In this document: positions 27,986 to 37,475 of the stretch, piece by piece
Layout of the letters: each line of letters opens with the position of its first letter
How positions within the stretch are numbered: the stretch's first letter is position 1
From: Epiperipatus broadwayi
Lineage: Eukaryota > Onychophora > Udeonychophora > Euonychophora > Peripatidae
Length of the DNA stretch: 64,000 nt
Direction of reading: 5' to 3'
NCBI GenBank assembly: GCA_028023455.1
Contig: JAQFVV010012405.1
Coordinates: 6,967,334 to 7,031,333 of the forward strand
Notes under the pieces: generated by a model
Told to the model about the DNA's origin: nothing
Databases searched by the model: none
What the model saw: the letters and a program-made list of their open reading frames with translations, nothing else
Program-made: the position numbers and the translations under genes

Positions 27986-29399
27986 ATGTTAAGCATTGCA
28001 TATTCTAACATTACAAGTTTGGCACAAAATAATGTATTTGCACTTTCAGAATGAGTATAAATAGCTATGGTGTGTAAAATTAAATATCAGTTGATTCAAA
28101 ATAAATTTAAATGTAACTGATTTAATATTCATTCTGAGAAAAATAGTTATGATTCCATCATTTACCTATGCAGTATAGTGAACGTGCTGAAAGAGGCTTT
28201 TTTTTTTCTGGAAAAAGTTAATTCAATTTGCAGTAACCACAGAACAATCCAATTATTTATATTGATAATACAGAGATTTTTTTTTTTGCTGTTTTATATA
28301 TAACTCATTTAGCCTCGGGGAATATCAATTAGTAGTAAATTTTTTTTGGCAACATCGAAAGTTAAAAGTTTATCTCTGTTTACATGGATATTATCTCCTC
28401 ATTTCTATTCTTTATTGTAGTAACAATCCATGAAAATACTTAATTCAATGTATATCTATGTGTGTGTGTTTTATAATATATTGGAGATCTTAATGAATGA
28501 ATGCTTAATCATTCTATTTATCTTTGTAAGTATAAAGAATTTCTGCAGGCAAAGAATCTCAGGTTAGATAACAAAATATGTATTATGATAAAGCTAGTTA
28601 TTGGAAAACTTTTGAGTACTAAAAATGTCTTACTTATATAAATTTAGATTTATATAAACACTTTCTGGTATATGTAAAATACAAAAAATTGAAACAAAAA
28701 AGGAAATTAATACAATACAGTTCTTAGATGTGTTGTGTGTTGTGTGTGTTGTTATTTTTGAATATTTGCAAACAATATCTAATGGTCAATGTGCACCTGA
28801 ATGAAAATTTAACCTACATAAAATTTTTATATATGTGAGGAATAAGTGAAACATTTAATTTATGTAAGTTGAGATCTACCTGTAATTAAGAGATTTTTAT
28901 GTCAAGTTACAGATTTGATTCCATATTATAGCAGTATGTTGGTAGCATGATAAGCTCAATTGAGAGCTAATGATTTTTGTTTTGAAGCCTTTTCATTTAT
29001 CACATTTATATATGACCATATACAAGATATAATAATTTAATTCCCACAATGCACTTTTAAAGAATTTATGTGTAGATCTGTACATTAATGTTTGCTATCA
29101 CTTCTTGTGTAGTTATATACTGACTTAGATGGTATTCTTATTTCAGAATCTGGCCTGAAACTCATTTTCTGAAATACTGTTAAATAGTTGTCATACATTT
29201 TGCTAGATATGGGTTTGTATTAACAAATCTTAATCTCTTCAGTATAAATATTAATTTTAGAATTAGTCAAAAACACATGGAGCTAAGTCAACAAATAAGG
29301 TAACATGATCTAATTGGGGTAGTCATTTTTTGGTTAAAAAAATCTACCACTGTAAAAGCACTGTAATTTCATACATTATCATGATGAATAGTTCCCATG
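27986..29399. other. no recognised gene
   Basis: This contains short TG-rich tracts near 28460 and 28730-28755. No open frame or element is supported. Confidence 0.5.
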
Positions 29400-30066
29400 T
29401 CAGAATATAATTCAGATCTTTTTCTTCAAACAGAATCTTGAAATATTTTCAGCTTCTCTAATTAGCATTATTGTTTGAGTGTTTCCTCCTGTTCAATAAA
29501 ATTTTGATGGGTTATAAGCCTATCAATGAACCATGAAAGCATGTTCTTAAATTGTGATCTTAACATTTGTCCTTTTTTATGGACATAATGAATCTGAAGT
29601 TTTTCATTATGTATTCTGATATTTTGTTGTTGGATTGCATTGGAAGTGTCAAAGTTTTTCACCAGTAATTTTATTTTGAAGAAAGAACAATTGCAATTTA
29701 ACGCTAAAATTGCTTCTGATTTTTTATCAGGATCTAAAACTCAAACTTTGCAGAAATCTTTTTCATACCTAATTCTTCAGTTAAAATTAGCTTAATTGTT
29801 TGTCATCTATCTTTTAGTGTTTCAGCTATTAATCTTATAGTTAATCAGCTAATAAACTGTATCACATCTTGCATTCTGATAATATTAATTTCATTCATTG
29901 TTGTTTTCACCGAATCATTTCATCTATTATATTTTCTCACCCAACTTTAAATCACTTATGCCACTCAAATACAATCAGCATCTTCACCATATGCCACCTT
30001 CAACAGTTGTAATATTTCTGTGAAGTTTTTTCTGATTTTCTTACAAAATTTGATGTTGTTACGCTA
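29400..30066 (-). pseudogene. mariner-like transposase relic
   Basis: Read on the minus strand from about 30066 down, fragments in several frames follow the order of mariner transposase. First comes an N-terminal block NFVRKSEKTSQKYY with FEWHK.FKVG. A helix-turn-helix region follows (LTIRLIAETLKIDD-like, then LTEELGMKK). Finally an open frame (29468-29662) reads KNFDTSNAIQQQNIRIHNEK, then QMLRSQFKNMLSWFIDR, the block that in mariners reads like ARMSRSKFKTMLICFFD. Many stops and frameshifts show great age. The DD34D residues cannot be aligned safely, and TIRs were not found. Confidence 0.65.
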
Positions 30067-30362
30067 CTCAAAATTTTTATTAGTCGTTTTTACAAGGTAC
30101 ACATGTAATATTTATTATGGTCCCTGTAGTTAATGTATAACTGACTCCATCAGCTTAACATGTATGCATATGTTGGTCCAAATACGTTCAAATATAAATA
30201 TTTGTGATTTCAAGGTGATGACATCATAGATGACACTTTGTGTCTATTCTGAGAATTAAATTGTCACACTTTGTGTATATTAAAACTACAATTTTTATTC
30301 ATAAAAAAATGTAAATGTGTACTTTGAATCTTTATGATTTTCATTAGTAAAAGATTTAATTA
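30067..30362. other. no recognised feature
   Basis: AT-rich sequence with a loose direct repeat of cactttgtgt near 30233 and 30272. Confidence 0.45.
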
Positions 30363-30932
30363 GAGGGGATTTGAACACAGAGAAAAATTGAACTTCCCTT
30401 CTGCTATCCACCCCATCTTAATAACTGATACACATGACCACACACGTGAAAAAGATAAATGATCTACAATATAAGTATTTCATGCTGAGCCAGCATTTGT
30501 CATTTGGTCCAGATTCCCACAGAAAATTTGCTATCTTAATATAAACTGAGCACTGAATTCTGCGCATCCATCTAAATGGACATATTAAGGTTCTATATAT
30601 GAGATGACAGAATGACTAACTTGGATATGACAACAAGGGCTTTGAGCATCCTATCATCAGATTTTCAGTATTGATGGCTGAAGAGTTGGAGGGTGGAGAA
30701 GATTGAAGTCTGTTCATTAAAGTTGGAAGATTTTTTATCTTAATATAAAGTGAGCACTAATTGTATATATGTGTGAAAAGTTATCTGGTCGAACTGACGA
30801 ATGCTGTTTCAGCACGAATTACGTTGCTGGAGATTATTTATCTTTTTCACATGTATGTGGTCATGTATATTGATTATATAAGATGGAGTAAATAGCTGAA
30901 GGCAACTTAAAAGTCTAGGTTCAAATCTCCTT
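30363..30932. mobile_element. palindromic element family C, full-length copy
   Basis: The left end aggggatttgaacacag and the right end gtctaggttcaaatctcct are inverted. The arms stay complementary for about 150-170 bp, through atgaccacacacgtgaaaaa against tttttcacatgtatgtggtc, and through the paired block near tgagccagcatttgtc against gaatgctgtttcagca. The internal part (about 30530-30740) carries ggctttgagcatcc and gaagagttggagggtggaga, which recur at 34690-34760 and partly at 41130-41180. No coding sequence. Confidence 0.8.
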
Positions 30933-31049
30933 TGATTACATCTAAAGTTCAGTGTGTACATACTTGTATTCAAATATTAGTAAAAATTATAAACATGTAA
31001 TTTGAATTTGTCGATGCATACATTTTTTTTCGGTTTATTAATATTAATA

Positions 31050-32931
31050 CATTATGTTCATATATATATATAGTATGTGTAATGGAAGTATCGTGTTTTT
31101 ATTCTCTTTAAAAAAAAAAAAAAATTAGTTCGCGTATTAAATATCTATTTTTTATTTGCGGATTCTATATATAAAACATATTTCGGATTCAAATATTAGC
31201 ACTAAAAATAATATTATCATTATTTATTTATAATGGATTTTTTGTGTTTTTGACTTTATGATAGTTTGTTCGGGTATTAAATATCTTTTTTTTTTTTTTC
31301 AAATTTCCCAGATATAATCATTTTTCGAATTCACCCTTTGTTAACACTATACATATGTATAATATTCGTATTATATATGTGTAGCATTATGTATTTTTAT
31401 ATAATGTTATGTGAAGAAGAGAGACTAGAGATTGGAGAAGATGGGTTAAACTCGGAGATTCCTTTATTCTGCAGTGGATTCATAATGGTCGAAAATGATG
31501 ATAATATTTTATATATAATGGAATTATTCTGTTTTTATCTTTTGTTAAGAAGCTAGTTAGTTTTTGTATTAAGCAACTCTTTTTTTTTTCCTTTTTTTTT
31601 TTTCAGATATTAGACGTAAATATATTTCCAATTCGTCTATATACTGATTTTCTTAATTGAATAAAGACTTCCTTTTTAGGATAATACCTACCGATTATCC
31701 ATCGCCTAAAGGGCTAACTTGGATAACCTGGTCGGCTGGCTTGAGAAGCATATTCCAATCTTGGGAAACACTTTCAATGGGAAAGTAACATATTGGCATA
31801 TCTATAACCTTGTACATAATTCTATTGGATGTGACAAATAAAGTAATAATGAGGAAATTTAAACTACAGACCTTAGAGCCCAAATACTTGGATTTTGTTT
31901 TGAAAATCAACATGGAAGCTTTGCCAACCAATTTTTTTCTGTCATTTAAAAGAGGGTTTACCAAAATTAATCCCATATGTCAACTTTTTCTGAGTGAAAA
32001 AGAAACCACTCCTCATGTTCTGTTCCATTTCCGGGTGCTCAATATACATGGAATTGAAGCACTATCCAATTCAAAACGATCAAAACCTTCTCTTCTCTCA
32101 TTATTGCATTGTATTAAAAGTGGTTATTTTTTCTCTAATCAGGATATCGATATTCCTGTTGTATATTTTATTGTCTATCAGATGTAAATGTCAAACTTAT
32201 TCCACAATATGCTCAAAAGGTGTAAGCATAGAGATAGAATACTGGCGTCACCGGATATTCACGCGGCAACATGGAGCTTAATTGCCTTTCTTATTGGACT
32301 GGGTTCAATTTGAATTTTTCTTGAGAACATGTTTGTTCTATATGGGATACCAAACAATGCATATTGACTGTCAAGGACGATTAATTTCTGGGTTTAAAAT
32401 TGTAATATCAACCACAATGTTATTTCACTGTAAAATTACGCATTAAATAAAGATTCTTTGTTTTTTGTTTTTTTAAAAAGTTAGCACTTTATATATATAA
32501 TATTAACAAAATATATACTATAGGTAATGAAATTATTGTATTTCTATCTTAATTTTTTTTTAAAATAGTCAGTTTATGCATTTAATCTCCTTATCCCTCT
32601 CCTTCTTTCAGATGCTAGTGTAAACGTATTTCAGATTCGCCATGTATATATTTTTTTTGTTATTAATATCAGCAACATGCATAAATACTATCATCATAGC
32701 ATTACATATATGTTATATATAATAAAGATTTTTTGATTCTCTCTTTAATTTTTTTTAAATAGTTAATTTATTTTGCAAATCCTAGATGAAAATGTATATT
32801 TCGGATTCGTCTACATAAAGACTTTTTACTCACATTAGTATTATATATATATATATATAATGAAATTATTGTGTTTATATATTTTTTAATAATTGGTTGT
32901 ATATTAAATCTCTCTCTCTCTCTTTTTGCAG
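31050..32931 (+). repeat. degenerate tandem array with polypyrimidine-CAG in several units
   Basis: About six diverged units of roughly 120-180 bp share the order TATAATG.AATTATT.TGTTTTT, a T/A run, tTAGTTagTTT.TGTATTAAAT, a pyrimidine tract, a CAGAT-like step, then GTAAA.TATATTTC.GATTCGTC. Units sit near 31081, 31230, 31515, 32523, 32700 and 32845. The array is interrupted by the LINE relic at 31665-32460. In three or four units the pyrimidine tract plus cag looks like a splice acceptor; the last directly precedes the candidate exon at 32932. Confidence 0.65.
31665..32460 (+). pseudogene. LINE C-terminal relic, paralogue of the 23570 copy, inside the tandem array
   Basis: The open frame 31810-32187 reads LEPKYLDFVLKINMEALPTN then FFLSFKRGF and ETTPHVLFHF, collinear with KLVDFLIKVNLGAFPTNTFL, CYRRGY and ETMSHILDQC of the other copy. 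The Cys and His ligands are partly lost here. The segment may be bounded by a direct repeat, aataaagacttcctttt at about 31660-31677 and aataaagattctttg at about 32447-32461, but that text also belongs to the array unit. 5'-truncated and non-functional. Confidence 0.55.
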
Positions 32932-33074
32932 ATCCTAATTATTGTAATATATGTTCCAATGAAACATACCTTAACAAAAGTCATTTAAAAGTACAATCAA
33001 GTCCAAAAATTGAATCCACAAGGCAAGGGTTTAGGTTCACAAGTCTTGTGATTTTATCTTTATTTATGTTAGAG
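32932..33074 (+). CDS. possible single coding exon (143 nt), unidentified
   Basis: The interval is preceded by a (CT)n-rich tract ending ttttgcag (32924-32931) and followed by gag|gtaagt (splice donor at 33075), both close to consensus. It is open in a frame reading DPNYCNICSNETYLNKSHLK then FRFTSLVILSLFMLE, entering with two bases of a split codon and leaving on a codon boundary. The peptide has one CxxC pair and a hydrophobic end; I do not recognise it. The upstream acceptor is part of a tandem repeat unit, so coincidence is quite possible. No neighbouring exon was found. Confidence 0.22.
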
Positions 33075-33519
33075 GTAAGTTTACCGTCATTATTCAATAT
33101 TAATTCTATGTATTTCATTAATTTTAGAAATTTATTCAATCTATCTTACAACTAAAGCTATACATATAGTTTCTTAGCGAATCAAGTCTATATTTAGAAT
33201 TTGAATAATAAATCATCATCATCATTTTGATTAGAATATCTTCAGTTTTTGTCTGGTACTAGATCTTTATTTTCCTCTGTTATTCCATTGACTTCCTGAG
33301 AATGTATATCCTTTTTTGCCTTTGCATGCAATCTTTCTGGGGGAAGGGGGATAGCTAAAATATATTCCATTGCCTGTTTTTATAGTTTATCTTTATTCAT
33401 TCTTTTAGATAATGTTATATCAAAGAATTATAAAAAAATAAAAATAAAACTTTCTGGTTTTTTGTAGTCCTTTCTAAAAATATTAAAATACTGACTCAGC
33501 ATTAGTTTATTGTAATATA
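33075..33519. other. no recognised gene (downstream of the possible exon)
   Basis: It contains a short aatcatcatcatcat tract near 33208 and otherwise AT-rich sequence. Confidence 0.5.
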
Positions 33520-34033
33520 AATAAGAACAGCCTCCTCTCTCTACTTCTATAGTATTATTTTATTTTAATCAATGATTGTTTCCCCAAGTTTAATCCAGTT
33601 TTTCTGAACCACAGCTTCTCTTCTCCATATAATGTTAACTTTTTTTTTCTCCCGTCCATCTCATATACTGTTTCTATCGATATCTTTTACAATATTTTGG
33701 TATCCATATTATGACTTTGACTGTCCATATATAAGCTTCTCTTTTACCAATATGACTAACTTAGCTCCATTTTAGCTCTTAAATTTTCCTTGGTGCCAAT
33801 GTTACTTGTTAATTTTCTTATCCAAATATTTTACTTTTCAATTCCTTCTTGTTATTTCCAAAATGCATTTTTCTATACTTCATGATATGATTTAAAGTCT
33901 TTGTATTAAGTCTCTGATTGATTAATTTCATTCATTACATTTTTATCTGTAGTAATAATCTGACCAAGATATTTGTACCTGTTAATTTCTTCTAATTCAT
34001 AATTATCAATCTTTATTTTCAATTTTATCAAAT
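33520..34033 (-). pseudogene. antisense LINE RT C-terminal relic
   Basis: On the minus strand, starting near 34033, the broken frames read LEEINRYKYLGQIIT (the YKYLGQ block after the RT domain) and later WTVKV..WIPK..KRYR...MRW, ending with a K.W.KLGE.II-like block. That is the C-terminal order of invertebrate endonuclease-RT proteins (WTVKVTEWRPR, KRRRGRPRTRW, WK.LGEAF). Numerous stops. It belongs to the same broad group as LINE-A but is a separate, 5'-truncated copy in the opposite orientation. Confidence 0.55.
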
Positions 34034-34671
34034 ATACTTTAATCATGTGAATAAAGACGTTTGAAAAAGATCAATAAATCCTGAGATGTTTTTCAGTGTT
34101 AAAACAGCGCTCTTCAATGGCCCAGGTGACAATTTTTCACATCTTCATCTTGGATAAAAATGATATAATGATTTAATTAATAAAAGTGAAAAACTAATTT
34201 GAAGGTGGAGATTAAATTGTTTTGCCATTTCAATCAAATTTATAATAGATGGCATTAGGTTTTTAGAGTAAAAGTATTACTTTTGTTTGCCAGTCAAATT
34301 TATTATAAAAGTTTGTAAATTATATAAATTATTTGAATTTAATCTAAAGGTGCATAAATTTCCTTCACTCACAATTTTGGCATCATCATCCCCAAATAAA
34401 TCCTTTAATGATTATTATTAATTTATCAGCATGGAAAGCGCTTAGCCATATAACTCTTTAATAATATTTTAGACAAGCTTCACTTTTTTGCGTAAAGCGC
34501 AATTTAAATTAATAACTACTCAAAGGTGAAGTAGAAAACTAGTATTTTATTTCAAAGGAAGATATGTGAGAAGTTGTGACCTGGGATATCTGAAGAGCGC
34601 TGGATCAGTATGAAATGTTCTTGGAGTTAACTGTTTTTTCAGATGCTTTTATTCATGTGATTAAACTATAT
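34034..34671. mobile_element. fold-back element E (arms ~125 bp)
   Basis: The left arm 34034-34165 (tactttaatcatgtgaataa, aacagcgctcttca, cccaggtgacaa) is the inverted match of 34550-34671 (ttgtgacctggga, tgaagagcgctgg, ttattcatgtgattaaact). The internal sequence 34300-34440, with ccttcactcacaattttggc, is shared with 47640-47745. No coding potential. Confidence 0.75.
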
Positions 34672-34679
34672 GTGGTAAA

Positions 34680-35000
34680 ATAGAAATTAACAAGGGCTTT
34701 GAGCATTCTATGCTCGGATTTTCAATGAAATGGGTGGATGAAGAGTTGGAGGGTGGAGAAGATTGAAGCTTGCCCATTAAAGTTTAAAAATTTGCTATTT
34801 TAATATAAACTGAGCACTGATTGTATGTATGTGTGGGAGATGGTGATCAGGATTACCTGATGAGTGCTGGTTCAGCACAAAATATACATATATTTCAAAT
34901 CATTTATCTTTTTCACATGTATGGGATCATGTGTATCAGTTATATAAGATAGATTGGATACATGTAGAGGGCTTGAAAGTTCGAGTTCAAGTTCTTATAA
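34680..35000 (+). mobile_element. family C right-half copy
   Basis: This runs from aacaagggctttgagcattc through gaagagttggagggtggaga, gagtgctggttcagcac and atttatctttttcacatgta to gagttcaagttctta. It is collinear with 30637-30932. The left terminal arm is missing here. Confidence 0.75.
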
Positions 35001-35310
35001 TTACATTTAAATTTAATATAGACAATATATATATATATATTCAGCCTGTATTCTGCCCATCCCTCTTCTGTATAATTAAATGGACATATTAAAGTCTTTA
35101 TGTGTGAAGGATCAGATTGACTTAAGGTCAATTTGAGTATCACAATAATATTGTCATCAACAATGTCTTGCATTGGTGGTCAAGAGGTCAGCATGACTGC
35201 CTTGCACTTGCAGGCAGTTGCCCGGTTGCGGGTTCGCGTTCCGGCTGATGCGCTATGACATTAAAAAAGAACAAAAACAATGGCTTTGAGCATATATATA
35301 TATATATCAA
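35001..35310. mobile_element. further family C internal fragment hosting a SINE
   Basis: After a TA tract (35022-35040) comes attctgcccatccctc, taaatggacatattaaagtc and catcaacaatgtctt, matching the left-internal part of family C at 30558-30650. The match is interrupted by the tRNA-like element at 35170 and resumes with caatggctttgagcat at 35279. Confidence 0.6.
35170..35275 (+). mobile_element. tRNA-derived SINE (tRNA-like head 35170-35251 plus A-rich tail)
   Basis: The 82-nt head has a possible 7-bp acceptor stem (GCATTGG with CTGATGC, two G-U pairs), a box A-like ggtggtcaagaggtc, and a box B-like gcgggttcgcgttcc with a 4/5-bp T stem. A plausible anticodon loop TTGCACT would give GCA. The variable region is long (~14 nt). 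An A-rich tail follows. Direct repeats aacaatgtctt (35159-35169) and aacaatggctt (35276-35286), 10 of 11 identical, fit a target duplication, which points to a retroposed copy and not a tRNA gene. Confidence 0.7.
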
Positions 35311-36184
35311 TTTTATTCTTTTTAATATTTAATAAATCTCTGTCCAGAATTATCTCAGACTGGTTTTTACCTTATGGCATCCATCTCTGAACAATTTTGG
35401 ATCTCTGATGATACCCATAAGCTAGAAACTTGTTTGAACATATGGACAAAACAGCATTTGGTAGAGATTTACTATGCAGCTTGAGAACATGGATAGTATA
35501 GCACTTGATGGGGTTTACTAATCATTGTTATTTATTAGACATTGACTAATCAAACTTAAGTTATATGATTGGTCTGAAGTAGAAGAAATGGATTTGTTAC
35601 ATTAGAATATTGTTTTGAGACCATGTGATGTTTTGTTGGTTTAAATTCTACACTAAATAAATGTATATCTGCCTTTATTTAAATAGAAAGTAAAACAAAG
35701 ATGAAAAATTCTATTTCTCATCACGTGACCCTTAAAGGCATGGCAGTAATGACTTTTCCTTCACTTGCCCTATATATAGGAATTCTGATTATTAAGTTAT
35801 TTAAATAATTTATCTTTTTATTTACAATAAATATACGTTACATCTATATACATAAAATCTATATATTTTAATATTATTAACATTATTATGTTATACCTAA
35901 ACAGATTTGTATATAAACAAATTACTTCTATAACAAATTGCTAATATTTTTTGAAAATTTGTGCTCAAATAATATTTCTTTAAATACTTTCACTATTGAA
36001 ATAGCAATAAAGTAAGTTGAAAGAACCAAGGATTCTTTAAGATTATGGTTGCCTTTAGATATTTTGTAATCTGTCTATAAGTTTTATTTCTTCTATGCAC
36101 TCTTTATAATACAATATTAAGTTCTATAATGATACAATTTTGACTGTCAGGCAGTCTTCTTCAGTGATAAAATACAATAGCATT
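35287..36184. other. no recognised gene
   Basis: A (TA)n tract lies at 35293-35306, followed by AT-rich sequence. A short stretch near 35700-35780 is less AT-rich, with no identifiable element. Confidence 0.5.
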
Positions 36185-36345
36185 GTTATTTTTTATATGA
36201 TTATTATTACATATGGATGTGAGGTTTGATAATTGAAAAAAGAAATTGAAAATGAATAATAACTATAGATTTGGATTACTGGTTAAAGATATGCAAGAAG
36301 GTCAAGGATAGAATGAAAAAACAATAAAAGAATTGAAAAAACAAT
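36185..36345 (+). pseudogene. possible small LINE RT C-terminal relic
   Basis: The text atatggatgtgaggt...ttgaaaaaagaaattgaaaa reads YGCEV..LKKEIEN, close to the YGCETWTLKKE block that follows the RT domain in endonuclease-RT LINEs. Only about 40 codons can be read, with a stop at the Trp position, so this is tentative. Confidence 0.3.
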
Positions 36346-36354
36346 GAATAACCA

Positions 36355-37475
36355 TTAGCAAACACTCCAGACAATAGTGCCACCCAGTGCAAGCCATTGT
36401 AATCAATGGATGCTAAAAAGCATGTTCAATTTATATTTTGTGCCTACTTATCCAATATTATCAGACTAGTTTCTAGTTTGTGACTCTCATCAGTGAAGAG
36501 CTTTGGTTCTGAGAACACTGCATCTAAATGAAATCTGCAAGCTAGGAACTATTTTAGGGATATTAACACTTTGTGTGCCCAATTCGTTTAAAAAGAAAAT
36601 GGCTTGACGTCACTCTAAATCGGTCACTTTTCGTACTACGATTTCAATTTTGTCCTCTTTTTAAAGATTTAAAAAAAGTTCTGTAAGATGCCGCCCTCTC
36701 TTGAATTATTTTACAAGTAAAAAAAATCAATAAAAATGGCCTTATATGTCTAACAAAGAAAAAATAATGCCTCTTCTTAAATCTGATTGGCTGTTAAATT
36801 TTGACAACAAAGAAAATAGCTGTCAAAAACTAAAGAGTTACGATTTTTTTTCTTTCATTTTGAAAATTATAAACGAATGTTTTAGACCATTTTAACAGTA
36901 TTTTTTGACAAATTATAAATTATTTTGATAAAATATGCTAAAAATAAAATTATTTTAGAAAAATAGTTTAGACTTTAGCAAAAATTATTTATTTATCGCA
37001 ACGTACTTATCGCAACGTACAAGTGGAAAGAAATCATGGCATCACCAAATCTTTATGGTTGGCAAGTGACGTTCCTTTTAATTTCCACTGCTATTGAATA
37101 TTTTTCTAATTATAAATCAAAATTTATTTTTGAAAAAACTTTCATTCACTTTCATAATCTGACAAATTATTAATATATTTTTTACAAACGAAACTAAAGT
37201 GAATATAATATTAAAAAGATGAATATATTTTGACCATTTGATCATTAAGTTTGTGAATTGACCAATTAAAAATTTAGACTTTTACCTCGCTCGGCCAATA
37301 AAAAAATCAGCCGTTAAAAGGTTAAATGAATAAGCACTATATAGGAATTTTACACACAAATCATCTCATCCATTGAATATTATGGCTTGCATTGAGTAGT
37401 GCTACTGTCTTGAAAATCTGCTACATGTTTAACAGCTTATGTATGCATAGGAAATAGTGATCAGGTGATGTTTTG
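36355..37475. mobile_element. palindromic element family A, copy 2, split by a piggyBac-like insertion
   Basis: The left part 36355-36562 (aatagtgccacccagtgcaa, tgtgcctacttatcc, gactagtttctag) and the right part 37326-37475 (atgaataagcactatat, atggcttgcattgagtagtg, atgtatgcataggaaatagt) together correspond to copy 1 at 25381-25995. Removing 36567-37325 joins agggatattaa to atgaataagcac, which aligns with ggggatattcagtaagtaggcac of copy 1 (25830s). Confidence 0.8.
36563..37325 (+). mobile_element. piggyBac-like non-autonomous element, copy 1 (755 bp, TTAA-flanked)
   Basis: TTAA occurs at 36563-36566 and again at 37322-37325. Between them 755 bp begin cactttgtgtgcc and end cagccgttaaaagg, giving a short imperfect CCYTTT-type inverted terminus. 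Two other copies of nearly equal length are at 46075-46849 and 59478-60250. The internal core aagttctgtaagatg.cgccctc then attattttacaagtaaaaa is shared by all. TTAA duplication with C-CTTT ends is the hallmark of the piggyBac superfamily. No transposase is encoded. Confidence 0.85.

Noticed and set aside
35170-35251. tRNA gene with GCA anticodon
   Set aside because: Target duplication, A-rich tail, mismatched T stem and insertion inside another repeat favour a retroposed SINE.
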